A stretch of 64,000 bases of DNA from Conexibacter sp. CPCC 206217 (GCF_030646165.1 NZ_JAUTDO010000008.1:1-64000), one strand, 5' to 3'. Positions 1 through 8,377 are shown, counted from the stretch's first letter. Made by a program: numbers and translations. The notes: a model not told the origin generated them from the sequence alone.

Positions 1-13
1 CCGTAGCACATGT

Positions 14-55
14 GTGTGGCCCCGTCATCCGCCGATGACGGGGCCACACCCCTTT
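14..55 (+). terminator. Rho-independent-type terminator of a gene left of the window
   Basis: A perfect 15-bp inverted repeat (arms 14-28 and 35-49, 6-nt loop) is followed by CCCTTT on the plus strand. Only the plus-strand side has a short T run, so it most likely ends a rightward transcript whose gene lies before position 1. A 16-bp tandem repeat beginning CCCGACGTCGGA follows at 61-92. Confidence 0.75.
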
Positions 56-114
56 AACAACCCGACGTCGGAGTGGCCCGACGTCGGATGTGGCCTGTGC
101 CCGGCGGCCGCGCA

Positions 115-546
115 CTAGCGCGGATTGATCGTCGTCCCGCCCCATTGCTCGGGCGCGACGTCGGCGAGCGTCTCGCTGAACGTCCACGGATGGCCGACCA
201 GGTCGGCTGCCACGTACTGACGCTCGCCGTACTCGAAGTCGGTCGGCTCCATCACGATCCGCGCGCCATGCTCACGTGCCTGCTCGCAGTGGGCGCGGAC
301 GTCGTCGACGCGCACCATCACCGTCTGCGCAGCGGCGCCCCGTCGCGGCGCGCTCCAGCCGTCGCCTGCGTCGCGCACGACGACGTCACCGTCACCGACG
401 CTCAGCTGTGCGCGGTGACCCTCGCCGATTCGCACGCGCTCGGTGAAGCCGAACGCGGCGGTGAGCCAGGCGACCGCGGCCTCGACGTCCGGGTAGTTCA
501 CAACCGGGATGACGGTCGCAGCCGGCATCGAGCGGTTGAACTTCAC
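115..546 (-). CDS. VOC (glyoxalase/bleomycin-resistance fold) family protein
   Basis: 143 residues of the vicinal-oxygen-chelate type. An N-terminal strand with VIPVVNYPDVEAAVAWL is followed by a fingerprint like that of PhnB/glyoxalase-like proteins (aromatic LTAAFGF, then LSVGDGDVVVRD, then a second half with VRVDDVRAHCEQAREHGAR and a YVAADLVGHPW strand). It reads as one intact module. The start is GTG at 546; its GTGA overlaps the stop of the upstream 87-residue gene, so the two are translationally coupled. The substrate cannot be told from sequence: members include metal-dependent lyases, resistance proteins and non-enzymatic binders. Confidence 0.85.
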   Translation of the reverse strand: MKFNRSMPAATVIPVVNYPDVEAAVAWLTAAFGFTERVRIGEGHRAQLSVGDGDVVVRDAGDGWSAPRRGAAAQTVMVRVDDVRAHCEQAREHGARIVMEPTDFEYGERQYVAADLVGHPWTFSETLADVAPEQWGGTTINPR

Positions 547-806
547 CGCTCGGGCCAGGTCTCGTCGCTGAGGCGCTGCTCGCCGACGGCGGTCAGGCGC
601 ACGTCCTGCACGACCGACAGTCCCACTCTCGTCGGCTCCTCCAGCGCGGCGAGGCCGAGCTCGACTGCGCGGTTGACGAGCGCCGGGTTGATCTCTGCCG
701 GTACGTCGTAGATCGGCGGCCCCTCGCCGTCGGTCACGAAGCGGACCTCGCTGTCGCGGATCGCGACGAGGACGGCGTGATGCTCTTCGGGTGTCGGCGG
801 TGCCAT
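543..806 (-). CDS. Small hypothetical protein, co-transcribed with the VOC gene
   Basis: 87 residues, soluble and acidic, with no signal peptide or membrane segment; I do not recognise the family. It starts at ATG 806 with an AAAGGA ribosome-binding site about 10 nt upstream and ends in a GTGA overlap with the VOC gene. The C-terminal half (NRAVELGLAALEEP and VVQDVRLTAVGEQRL) looks like a short helix-strand module as in small winged-helix or DNA-binding-like hypotheticals, but this is weak. Tight coupling suggests a shared function with the VOC protein. Confidence 0.65.
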   Translation of the reverse strand: MAPPTPEEHHAVLVAIRDSEVRFVTDGEGPPIYDVPAEINPALVNRAVELGLAALEEPTRVGLSVVQDVRLTAVGEQRLSDETWPER

Positions 807-842
807 GGCGGCCGTGTCCTTTCTACGTGCGTGGGGGTTCGT

Positions 843-1889
843 TCAGGCGACCTCGGTCGCATCCGCCGCCGCGGCGGACGGACGCCAGCCGATCGCCGGC
901 GCGACGTGGCGCGCGATCGTCTCCAGCATTCGCGCGTTGTACTCGACGCCGAGCTGGTTCGGGACGGTCAGGAGGACGGTGTCGGCCTCACGTACGGCGA
1001 CATCCCTGCTCAGCTCCTCTGCGATCACGTCAGGCTCACCGACGTAGCTCTTGCCGAAGCGTGCGAGGCCGCCGTCGAGGTGGCCGACCTGGTCGTCGCC
1101 GCTACGCGTGCCGAAGTAGCTGCGGTCGAGGTCGCTGACGACCGGCAGGACGCTGCGGCTGACCGAGACGCGCGGCTCGCGCTCCCACCCGGCCTTCGCC
1201 CATGCCTCGCGGTACAGCGCGATCTGCTCCGCCTGCAACTCGTCGAACGGCACGCCGGTGTCCTCGGTCAGCAGCGTCGAGCTCATCAGGTTCATGCCCT
1301 GCTCAGCGGTCCAGACGGCGGTTGCTCGCTTGCCGGCGCCCCACCAGATCCGGTCCGGCAGGCCGGGCGATTGCGGCTGGATCGCGAGCGTCCCCGCCGG
1401 GCGGCCGTCACCGCCGTCGGCGTGCGCGACCGCGGCGCCGTCGATCGCCGCACGGAACAGCTCGGTGTGGCGGCGCGCGAGGTCGGCGTCCGTCTCGCCC
1501 TCGGCGGGCACGTAGCCGAACGACTCCGAGCCGCGCAGGGCCGGCTCCGGCGAGCCGCGGCTGATCCCGAGTTGCAGGCGGCCGGCGCTGATCAGGTCGG
1601 CCGCGGCCGCCTCCTCGGCGGCGTAGAGCGGATTCTCGTAGCGCATGTCGATCACGGCGGTGCCGATCTCGATCCGGCTGGTGCGCGCGGCGATCGCTGC
1701 GAGCAGTGGGTAGGGCGACGCGAGCTGCCGCGCGAAGTGGTGGACGCGCACGTACGCGCCGTCGATACCGATCCGCTCCGCCGCGACGGCCAGCTCGATC
1801 GTCTGCACGAGCGCGTCGCGCGCGGTCTGCGACTGCGACCCGGCCACGGGCTGCCAGTGACCGAACGAGAGAAACCCGATCCGCTTCAT
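843..1889 (-). CDS. LLM-class (luciferase-like) flavin-dependent oxidoreductase
   Basis: 348 residues, full length for the bacterial luciferase-like TIM-barrel family, which uses reduced FMN or F420. The N-terminus IGFLSFGHWQ, the segment SRIEIGTAVIDMRYENPLYAAEEAAAADLISAGRLQLGISRGSPEP and the tail strand ADTVLLTVPNQLGVEYNARMLE (described here in pieces) are typical. Start ATG at 1889. The next gene on this strand is 37 bp downstream and may be co-transcribed. Physiological substrate unknown; actinobacterial members are often F420-dependent. Confidence 0.88.
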   Translation of the reverse strand: MKRIGFLSFGHWQPVAGSQSQTARDALVQTIELAVAAERIGIDGAYVRVHHFARQLASPYPLLAAIAARTSRIEIGTAVIDMRYENPLYAAEEAAAADLISAGRLQLGISRGSPEPALRGSESFGYVPAEGETDADLARRHTELFRAAIDGAAVAHADGGDGRPAGTLAIQPQSPGLPDRIWWGAGKRATAVWTAEQGMNLMSSTLLTEDTGVPFDELQAEQIALYREAWAKAGWEREPRVSVSRSVLPVVSDLDRSYFGTRSGDDQVGHLDGGLARFGKSYVGEPDVIAEELSRDVAVREADTVLLTVPNQLGVEYNARMLETIARHVAPAIGWRPSAAAADATEVA

Positions 1890-1988
1890 GCACGCGACGG
1901 TATCGCACCGCCGCCGGCAGCTCCGTGGGGCTAGCTCGACTCGAAGCCGCGCCGCCGGCGCTCGTCAGCCGGTTACGCGCGCGTGCCC

Positions 1989-2019
1989 TTGACCCTCACG
2001 CAACGTGAGGCCGCATGAT
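1989..2019 (+). promoter_or_regulatory. MerR/TipA-type promoter with dyad operator
   Basis: A -35 TTGACC (1989-1994) and a -10 CATGAT (2014-2019) are separated by 19 bp, the over-long spacing typical of MerR-family promoters. The spacer holds a perfect dyad, arms CCTCACG and CGTGAGG around CAA (1994-2010), very close to the known TipAL operator. It sits directly before the TipA-like gene, so autoregulation is expected. Confidence 0.85.
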
Positions 2020-2026
2020 TGGTGAC

Positions 2027-2812
2027 GTGAACGACGCGGACGACGAGTACAGAGTCGGCGAGGTCGCGCGGATGGCGGGCGTGTCGGTGCGGACGCTGCA
2101 CCACTACGACGAGATCGGGCTGTTGCTGCCGAGCGGTCGCAGCGAGGCGGGCTACCGCCTGTACTCGCGCGTGGATCTCGAGCGGCTGCGGCGGATCCTC
2201 TTCTACCGCGAGCTGGAGTTCGGGCTCGACGACATCGGAGGAATCCTGGCCGATCCCGACGAGGGCGCCGACGACCACCTGCGCCGCCAGCACCGGCTGC
2301 TGCGCGACCGCCGTGGGCGCACACAGGAGCTGCTGAGCGCGATCGAAGACGAGATGGAGGCACGCAAGATGGGAATCTCACTGACCCCCGAGGAGCAGCT
2401 GGAGATCTTCGGCACGGAGAAGTTCGCCGAGCACGCGCAGGAGGCCGAGCACAGATGGGGCGACACCGACGCGTGGAAGGAGTCGCAGCGCCGCTCCGCC
2501 GCGTACACGAAGGACGACTGGATCGCGATCAGACGCGAGGCCGACGAGAACATCCAGGCCTTCGCCCGCGCGATCGAGGTCGGCGAGCCGGCCGACGGAC
2601 CGGTCGCGATGCACCTCGCCGAGGACCACCGCCAGCACATCGCGCGCTGGTTCTACGACTGCAGTCCCGCGATGCACCGCCAGCTCGCTGAGCTGTACGT
2701 CTCCGACCCCCGCTACAGCGCCACCTGGGACGAGATCGCACCCGGCTTCTCGCGCTACGTCCACGACGCGATCCTCGCCAACGCGCAGCGCTCCCGCTCG
2801 GACCCGGACTGA
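2027..2812 (+). CDS. TipA-like MerR-family transcriptional regulator with TipAS effector domain
   Basis: About 261 residues. The N-terminal MerR winged helix has YRVGEVARMAGVSVRTLHHY; a coiled-coil dimerisation helix follows, then a C-terminal TipAS-type domain (from about residue 125) with GDTDAWKESQRRSAAYTK and MHLAEDHRQHIARWFYDC. In TipAL this domain traps thiopeptide drugs. The ATG at 2015 lies inside the -10 box, so I chose the in-frame GTG at 2027, which falls where the transcript should begin (7 nt after the -10) and would be leaderless. No separate target gene follows on the same strand, so it may chiefly regulate itself. Confidence 0.88.
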   Translation: MNDADDEYRVGEVARMAGVSVRTLHHYDEIGLLLPSGRSEAGYRLYSRVDLERLRRILFYRELEFGLDDIGGILADPDEGADDHLRRQHRLLRDRRGRTQELLSAIEDEMEARKMGISLTPEEQLEIFGTEKFAEHAQEAEHRWGDTDAWKESQRRSAAYTKDDWIAIRREADENIQAFARAIEVGEPADGPVAMHLAEDHRQHIARWFYDCSPAMHRQLAELYVSDPRYSATWDEIAPGFSRYVHDAILANAQRSRSDPD

Positions 2813-2818
2813 GCAGCG

Positions 2819-4423
2819 TCAGATCGTCACGTCGTAGCGTCGCCGCAGCGCCGCGGCGTGCTCGCGCAGCCACGTGGGCTGACCATCGGCGGCCCACTCG
2901 TCCCACAGCTGCCGATGAGTCAGTGCGACGAAGACGACCTGCGGGTCCCCGACCTTGCTCGCGAATTCGTTCACCTCCGCTGCATGGATCGAGCAGACGG
3001 TGATCTCGTCGGCATTCAGCGGCTCCCAGTAGAGGTACGCGAGCGTGACGGGACGGCCGCTGAACTCGCGCTTGACGCCGAGGTAGTGCTTGACGAGCTG
3101 AGCGGCGTCCAGGTGGCGGTAGCGACGGGGATCCGCGACGAGTCGCTCGTACTCTCTTCTCCATGTCATGTGGGCGAGTTCGCCGACGCGGGCCTCGTAC
3201 GCCGGCGAGAACGAGGCTTCGTGCGCGCTGAGATGTTCGGTGCACTTGGATTCGACCGCGAGCACGCGCGGACCTTCGACGAGCCAGTCGAGCGTCGGCG
3301 GGGTGCCGCGCAGGCCCGTCGCGCACTCGCGCTCGAGTCCCGTCGTCCCGGCGAAGGTCCCGTCGCCAAACGGCACGCCCTCGCGTTCGTCCAGCCATGG
3401 CCCGAAGACGTTCGCAGCCAGACACGCTGACGAGTGGGCCGCGTGGAACTTCGCTGCCGCACCTGCGCGCGCCACGAGCTCCGATCCGCCTTTGCCGGAC
3501 AGGTCACGCCGGATCGCAGCCTTCGTGGCCTGCGAGAACGACGGCAGCACGACCTCGTCGAACCGTTCGGCGTAGCCCTTCGCGTCGAGCACGACACCGG
3601 ACTGCTCCAGATGCGCCGCCAGCGCGGCCGCCGCGGCGGGACCGGGCGCTGGACGTGCGGCGGCGTCATCGGAGCCGACGATGGCGCCGGCGCCGGGCAG
3701 ACTGCCCCACAGCGGAAGGTGGATCCAGCCTTCCTCAACCGCCTGGCCGCGCAGCACGGGTGGCGGGGGATCCGTCAAACCGACCAAGGCGGCACGTGCC
3801 ACCAGCGCACAGACCAGCGCGTCGAACGCGTGGTCGACCTGCTCGCAGGTGTGACGGTCGGCGTCCGACAAGCCCAGTCCGGGCACGGCGGCGCAGATGC
3901 CGGCGACGAGCTTCGCCAGCGGCTTCGTGTCGCTGCCCTTGTAGCCGGAGGGATCCAACGCCCACCGCACGAGCGCGCCCGCGGGGTAGACCTCGACGAA
4001 GCGCCCGGCGCCGGTGCGGTCGATCGTCTCGCCGGCGACGTGCCAGCGATGCAGCAGGTGGGCGCAGCGCATCGCGGTGACGCCGAGCTTGTCGGTCGAG
4101 ACGCTGAGCGGGCGGCGCGTCTGCATCGTCACGCGATCGGTCGCGCGAAAGCTCAGCTCCGCGCGGAACAGCTCCGGTCTGTCGTCGTCGGGCGCCGGCC
4201 ACGCCTCGAAGCGGCGGTGGGCGGCGAGCGCGTCGATGAAGGCGCGCGGCCAGCCGAACGGGGCGTCGATCGCGACCTTTTCGGCGCCGTCGGCCAAGCC
4301 CAGCAGCGTGGCGTCGTCGCAGCGGGCGTGCAGCTTCACGCGCAGGTCCTCGCTCCCCTCCTCCAGCACGCATGCGAACGTCGTCTTCTTGCTCGCCGCC
4401 AAGTCGATCCCGAGCACACGCAT
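2819..4423 (-). CDS. DUF429 RNase H-like domain fused to a PD-(D/E)XK nuclease domain (PGN_0703-like)
   Basis: 534 residues in two parts. Residues 1-245 are DUF429, a predicted RNase H-like nuclease: MRVLGIDLAASKKTTFACVL (first acidic residue in GIDLA), AIDAPFGWP, and the typical close EGWIHLPLW. After a Pro/Ala linker, residues 275-534 resemble the PGN_0703-type putative restriction endonuclease family: KFHAAHSSACLAANVFGPW, CATGLRGTPPTLDWL and AVESKCTEH. D379, E391 and K393 fit D-x11-E-x-K of the PD-(D/E)XK fold. Start ATG 4423; the frame stays open upstream without homology. It is divergent from wecB, with no partner methylase. A two-nuclease fusion suggests DNA defence or processing, which is inference. 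Confidence 0.85.
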   Translation of the reverse strand: MRVLGIDLAASKKTTFACVLEEGSEDLRVKLHARCDDATLLGLADGAEKVAIDAPFGWPRAFIDALAAHRRFEAWPAPDDDRPELFRAELSFRATDRVTMQTRRPLSVSTDKLGVTAMRCAHLLHRWHVAGETIDRTGAGRFVEVYPAGALVRWALDPSGYKGSDTKPLAKLVAGICAAVPGLGLSDADRHTCEQVDHAFDALVCALVARAALVGLTDPPPPVLRGQAVEEGWIHLPLWGSLPGAGAIVGSDDAAARPAPGPAAAAALAAHLEQSGVVLDAKGYAERFDEVVLPSFSQATKAAIRRDLSGKGGSELVARAGAAAKFHAAHSSACLAANVFGPWLDEREGVPFGDGTFAGTTGLERECATGLRGTPPTLDWLVEGPRVLAVESKCTEHLSAHEASFSPAYEARVGELAHMTWRREYERLVADPRRYRHLDAAQLVKHYLGVKREFSGRPVTLAYLYWEPLNADEITVCSIHAAEVNEFASKVGDPQVVFVALTHRQLWDEWAADGQPTWLREHAAALRRRYDVTI

Positions 4424-4537
4424 CGGCAGCGACGGTAGCGGCTGCTCACGGCCGGCGCTGAAGTTCCGGACCGCGGTGTCGATCACTTCAGGTGACGTGA
4501 GCCCCTCGACAACTCGACTCCCACGAGGCACGCACGC

Positions 4538-6049
4538 ATGAGCAGCGACTCCCCCACGGTCAACGGCGACGATCCGAGCGCGACGCGTCTCACCGAGGTC
4601 GCGGACGCGACGCAGGAGCATCAGCCCTCCAGCTCCGTCCCCGAGCTCGTCGAGCCGCCGCACCCTGGCGCGGGCCACGAGATATACCCGGCGCCGCACG
4701 AGCCGCCGCTGCGGACCGAGCTGGCGATCCCGATCGTGATCGGGACGCGGCCGGAGGCGATCAAGCTCGTGCCGATCATCCTGGCGCTGAAGGAGAGCGA
4801 GTTCTACCGGCCGATCGTGATCTCGACCGGTCAGCACCACCGGATGGTGCAGGAGATCTTCCAGCTCGCCGGGATCACGACCGACGTGACCCTCTGGGCC
4901 GGCACGCGGCGTGAGCTGAACGAGCGCGTCTCCTCCGTCATGCGCCGCTTCGAGGACTTCATGGTCGAGTGGTTCGGCGTGCCCAGCGGCGAGCGCACCA
5001 ACGAGCAGATCCTCAGCGGGCAGGTGCCCGCGGCGGTGCTCGTGCACGGCGACACCAGCTCCGCGATGGCGGCCGCGCTGGCCTCCTTCCACCTGCAGAT
5101 CCCGGTCATGCACGTCGAGGCGGGGCTGCGCACCGGCGGCCTGAACCTGACGCCGTTCCCGGAGGAGCTGAACCGCCGGCTGATCTCGCAGATCGCCTGC
5201 CTGCACTTCGCCCCGACGATGAAGAACCTCGCCAACCTCGTGCACGAGCGCGTGCCCGCCGGCCAGGTCTTCGTGACCGGCAACACCGGCATCGACGCGC
5301 TGCGCTGGGCCTCGGGGCTGAACGTCGAGTTCGAGGACCCGCGCCTGCAGGCGCTCGTCGACGGCGACCACCGCATCGTCGTCGTGACCGCGCATCGGCG
5401 CGAGAACTGGGGTCACGGCCTCGACTGCATCGCCGAGGGCGTCGCGCGCCTGGCCGGCAAGCACCCCGAGGTCCGCTTCGTCGTGCCGATGCACCCCAAT
5501 CCCGCTGTCCGCGAGCAGATCGTCGCGAGGCTGCGCGACGTCTCCAACGTGCTGCTGACCGAGCCGCTCGGCTACGCCCGCTTCGCCCGCCTGCTGGGCC
5601 GCTGCGACCTCGTCATCACCGACTCCGGCGGGATCCAGGAGGAGGCGCCGTCGCTCGGCAAGCCCGTCCTCGTCACGCGCCAGGAGACGGAGCGGCTGGA
5701 GGGCGTCGAGGAGGGCACGCTACTGCTCGTCGGCACCGATCCCGACCGCATCGCGAGCGAGGGCGACCGGCTGCTGTCCGACCCCGAGGCGTACGCGCAG
5801 ATGGCCGAGGCCGACAACCCGTACGGCGACGGCCGCGCCGCCCGCCGGATCGTCGCGGCGCTCGAGTACCTGCTGCTGGGCGCCGACGCGCCGCGCGCGT
5901 TCGGTCCTGGCTACAACCGCGGCGCGGTGATCGACGCGGCCGGCTTCGCGGGCCCGTTCGAGCCGGTCGAGGCGATGCTCGGCCAGCTCGCCGGCCGCGA
6001 GCGTCGCGCGGAGGAGCAGGCCAACGCCGACGAGCAGTGGCTGACCTGA
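4538..6049 (+). CDS. wecB: UDP-N-acetylglucosamine 2-epimerase (non-hydrolysing)
   Basis: 503 residues. It interconverts UDP-GlcNAc and UDP-ManNAc in the cytoplasm for cell-surface polysaccharide. GTRPEAIK, HGDTSS, EAGLRT, FPEELNR, HRREN and DSGGIQEEA mark the two Rossmann domains of the GT-B-like fold. The family core is about 370 residues; here a 65-residue acidic/Pro-rich N-terminal extension precedes it and about 50 extra residues follow. The usual TERPEG is TERLEG. Start ATG 4538. The next gene begins one base after the stop, so the pair forms an operon for an amino-sugar polymer. Confidence 0.93.
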   Translation: MSSDSPTVNGDDPSATRLTEVADATQEHQPSSSVPELVEPPHPGAGHEIYPAPHEPPLRTELAIPIVIGTRPEAIKLVPIILALKESEFYRPIVISTGQHHRMVQEIFQLAGITTDVTLWAGTRRELNERVSSVMRRFEDFMVEWFGVPSGERTNEQILSGQVPAAVLVHGDTSSAMAAALASFHLQIPVMHVEAGLRTGGLNLTPFPEELNRRLISQIACLHFAPTMKNLANLVHERVPAGQVFVTGNTGIDALRWASGLNVEFEDPRLQALVDGDHRIVVVTAHRRENWGHGLDCIAEGVARLAGKHPEVRFVVPMHPNPAVREQIVARLRDVSNVLLTEPLGYARFARLLGRCDLVITDSGGIQEEAPSLGKPVLVTRQETERLEGVEEGTLLLVGTDPDRIASEGDRLLSDPEAYAQMAEADNPYGDGRAARRIVAALEYLLLGADAPRAFGPGYNRGAVIDAAGFAGPFEPVEAMLGQLAGRERRAEEQANADEQWLT

Positions 6050-6050
6050 G

Positions 6051-7367
6051 GTGACGTCCCCGTTCGACGGCCTGCCGTGGGGGTGGTGCGTGCCGCTCGC
6101 GCTCGGGCTGCTCGTGATCGTCACGATGCTCGGCTGGGCGGCGGTGCTGTTCGTGCGCGGACAGCGCGCGCGGGTGCGCGCGCCGTGGCCGCCGTACGAG
6201 GGACCGGACCGCTTCACGTGGGTCTTCCTCGTGCCGGCGCTGAACGAGCAGGTGACGATCCGCGACAGCGTCGCGCGCCTGCTCTCGCTGCAGCTGGAGC
6301 GGCGCTGGATCGTCGTGATCGACGACGGCTCCGACGACGACACGCCGGCGATCCTCGCGGAGCTGTCGGCCGAGCATCCCGACCTGATCGTGCTGCGGCG
6401 CGACAAGCCCGACGCGCGCGTCGGCAAGGCGGCCGCGCTCAACCACGCCTACCGGCTGCTGGGCGAGCAGATCGGCGCGGTCCCGCGCGAAGACGTGATC
6501 GTCACGATCGTCGACGCCGACGGCCGGCTGCGCCCCAACGCGCCCGCGTGGGTCTCGGCGCACTTCGCCGACGCGCACGTCGGCGGGGTCCAGTCGCGCG
6601 TGCGGATCTACAACCGCGCGCACCCGCTCGCGTGGATGCAGGACGTCGAGTTCTCCGTCTACGGTGCGCTCTACCAGGCCGGTCGCAACGGCTGGGGGAC
6701 CGCCGGCATGGGCGGCAACGGCCAGTTCAACCGGCTCGCCGCGCTCGACGACGTCGCTGACGAGCACGGGCCGTGGCGCGACAGACTGACCGAGGACCAG
6801 GACCTCGGCCTGCGGCTGATCGCGGCCGGCTGGCACGGGCGCCAGGAGCTGCGCGCGGCCGTCGAGCAGCAGGGGTTGTCGGCGCTGCGCCCGCTGTTTC
6901 GCCAGCGCACGCGCTGGTCGCAGGGCAACCTGCAGGCGATGGCGCTCGCGCGCGACGTGTGGCGTGCGCCGATCGGCCTGGTGCCGCGCGCGGAGCAGCT
7001 CGGCTACCTGCTGATGCCGCTGTGGCAGGCGCTCGTCGGGGTGGCGCTGATCGTCGCGATCGTGCTGTGGGTCACGGGCGTGACGCCGTTCTGGAACGGC
7101 GGGCCGAGCTGGCAGCTGGTGTGGGTCTACGTGTTCGCGTTCGGCGGCGTCGTGCTCGGCTGCATCGCCGGCCGCGCCGAGCAGGGACCGTGCGGCTGGC
7201 TGATCGGCTTCCTCGTCGCGCATCCGTACGCGCTCTACACCTGGGTGCTGTGGCCGGTGCTGGTGCGCTCGACGTTGCGGCAGTTGAAGAAGCGCAGCGA
7301 ATGGGCGAAGACCGAGCGCGAGCCGCTGAAGGAGCTGGCGCCTTCGCCGCCTGCTCCGGCTCGATGA
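6051..7367 (+). CDS. Membrane glycosyltransferase family 2 (processive type)
   Basis: 438 residues. One N-terminal membrane helix (about 13-35), a cytoplasmic GT-A domain (about 57-300) and three C-terminal helices. The catalytic set is visible: VIDDGSDDDT, VDADG (DxD), TEDQDLGLRL (the EDxD base region) and QRTRWSQGN (Q/RxxRW), as in hyaluronan, chitin and cellulose synthase-like enzymes that polymerise and extrude a beta-glycan. GTG start, one base after the wecB stop. Neighbouring WecB suggests a GlcNAc- or ManNAc-containing exopolysaccharide; the donor sugar is inferred from context only. Confidence 0.88.
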   Translation: MTSPFDGLPWGWCVPLALGLLVIVTMLGWAAVLFVRGQRARVRAPWPPYEGPDRFTWVFLVPALNEQVTIRDSVARLLSLQLERRWIVVIDDGSDDDTPAILAELSAEHPDLIVLRRDKPDARVGKAAALNHAYRLLGEQIGAVPREDVIVTIVDADGRLRPNAPAWVSAHFADAHVGGVQSRVRIYNRAHPLAWMQDVEFSVYGALYQAGRNGWGTAGMGGNGQFNRLAALDDVADEHGPWRDRLTEDQDLGLRLIAAGWHGRQELRAAVEQQGLSALRPLFRQRTRWSQGNLQAMALARDVWRAPIGLVPRAEQLGYLLMPLWQALVGVALIVAIVLWVTGVTPFWNGGPSWQLVWVYVFAFGGVVLGCIAGRAEQGPCGWLIGFLVAHPYALYTWVLWPVLVRSTLRQLKKRSEWAKTEREPLKELAPSPPAPAR

Positions 7368-7429
7368 GCCGCGCGGCCCCGTAGGGTCTGAGCGGCATGG
7401 GCCCGTTCCGAGACCCGAGGAGCTCTCGC

Positions 7430-7819
7430 ATGACCGCCACGTCCGGCCTCACGATCACCGGCGTCGACTTCGTCGCCGTCCCGACCGATGACTTCGACGC
7501 CTCGATGCACTTCTACGGCACCGTGCTCGGGCTGCCGTTCGTGAAGAGATGGGGCGAGATGCCCGGCGCCGAGTTCCAGGCCGGCAACCTGACGCTCGCG
7601 GTGATGGACCCGACCGCGTTCGGGCAGGAGTTCAAGCCGCACAGCATGCCGATCGCGCTGCAGGTCCCCGACGTCGGCGCGGCCCGCGCCCACCTCGAGG
7701 CGCAGGGGATCCGCTTCAGCGGCGACACGATCGACAGCGGCGTCTGCCACCAGGCGCTGTTCCGCGATCCCGCCGGCAACACGCTGGACCTGCACCACCG
7801 CTACGCGCCGACCGCCTGA
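7430..7819 (+). CDS. VOC family protein (glyoxalase-like)
   Basis: 129 residues from ATG 7430, chosen because GAGGAG (7417-7422) lies 7 nt upstream; an in-frame ATG at 7397 has no such site. Two beta-alpha-beta-beta-beta halves are visible: VDFVAVPTDDFDASMHFYG and GLPFVKRWG, then IALQVPDVGAARAHLEAQG and CHQALFRDPAGNTLDLHHRY. The last motif (DPxGN.LxLH) carries a probable metal ligand. A -10-like TAGGGT at 7382-7387 suggests its own promoter 40 bp upstream. Function unknown beyond the fold. Confidence 0.87.
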   Translation: MTATSGLTITGVDFVAVPTDDFDASMHFYGTVLGLPFVKRWGEMPGAEFQAGNLTLAVMDPTAFGQEFKPHSMPIALQVPDVGAARAHLEAQGIRFSGDTIDSGVCHQALFRDPAGNTLDLHHRYAPTA

Positions 7820-7837
7820 CAGATCTAAGACGACCGG

Positions 7838-8377
7838 TCATAGTGGAGGAAGCCGATCGCCGAGCTGGTCGCGGCGTCGTTCGCCGCCTGGAGCGTCGCG
7901 ATCCGGCGCCGGTCCGGGCTGGATCACGACGAGGCCCGGGCCGGCGCTCGCGCCGGCCTCCGGGCCCGGGTCGGACCCGGCCGGGCCGTTGATCGCGGCC
8001 AGGCGGCCGCTGAAGGCGCGTGCGACGCGCAGGGCGTGGGACTTCGCCAGCTCTGCGCGCTCGCCTGCGAACAGCTCGTCGACGGTCGTGCGCCACAGCA
8101 GCAGCCAGCGCTCGAAGTGGCCGGCGCGCAGGCGCACCTTCATGTTCAACATCGCATGCGGGGCGAACGCGCCGCCGCCGTAAGACCGTGCGCCGAGCAA
8201 TATCGTCTCCCAGAACGAGGAGATCACCGGCACGTGCTCCTCCAGGTCGAGTCTCGCGACGTCGACGAAGATGAAGCCGATGATCGGATCCTTCAGCGCG
8301 CGTCCGTAGAACGCGCGCACCAGCCGCTCGACGTCGGCGCGGCTCTCGATGTCGCGGCGCTCGCTGCTGACGCTCAT
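7838..8377 (-). CDS. Group III truncated haemoglobin
   Basis: 179 residues. Residues 1-130 match the group III (cgb-like) 2-on-2 globins: RDIESRADVERLVRAFYG, DPIIGFIF, EEHVPVISSFWETILLG, and the F-helix HFERWLLLWRTTVDELF with H87 as probable proximal haem ligand. The family is usually about 130 residues; here a further 50 residues of Gly/Pro-rich, then charged, sequence follow, of unknown role. Such globins bind oxygen or NO. A CATAGT hexamer (8384-8389) 6 nt before the ATG suggests a leaderless transcript. The gene faces the preceding VOC gene tail to tail. Confidence 0.9.
   Translation of the reverse strand: MSVSSERRDIESRADVERLVRAFYGRALKDPIIGFIFVDVARLDLEEHVPVISSFWETILLGARSYGGGAFAPHAMLNMKVRLRAGHFERWLLLWRTTVDELFAGERAELAKSHALRVARAFSGRLAAINGPAGSDPGPEAGASAGPGLVVIQPGPAPDRDAPGGERRRDQLGDRLPPL

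Noticed and set aside
61-93. Tandem CCCGACGTCGG copies as a regulator binding site
   Set aside because: Only two copies downstream of a terminator and after the stop of a leftward gene; no promoter context.
2015-2026. ATG 2015 as start of the TipA-like regulator
   Set aside because: It lies in the -10 element; the in-frame GTG at 2027 fits the expected transcript start.
4424-5494. An N-terminal extension of the DUF429/nuclease gene by 357 codons
   Set aside because: The frame is open but lies antisense to wecB; DUF429 homology begins exactly at ATG 4423.
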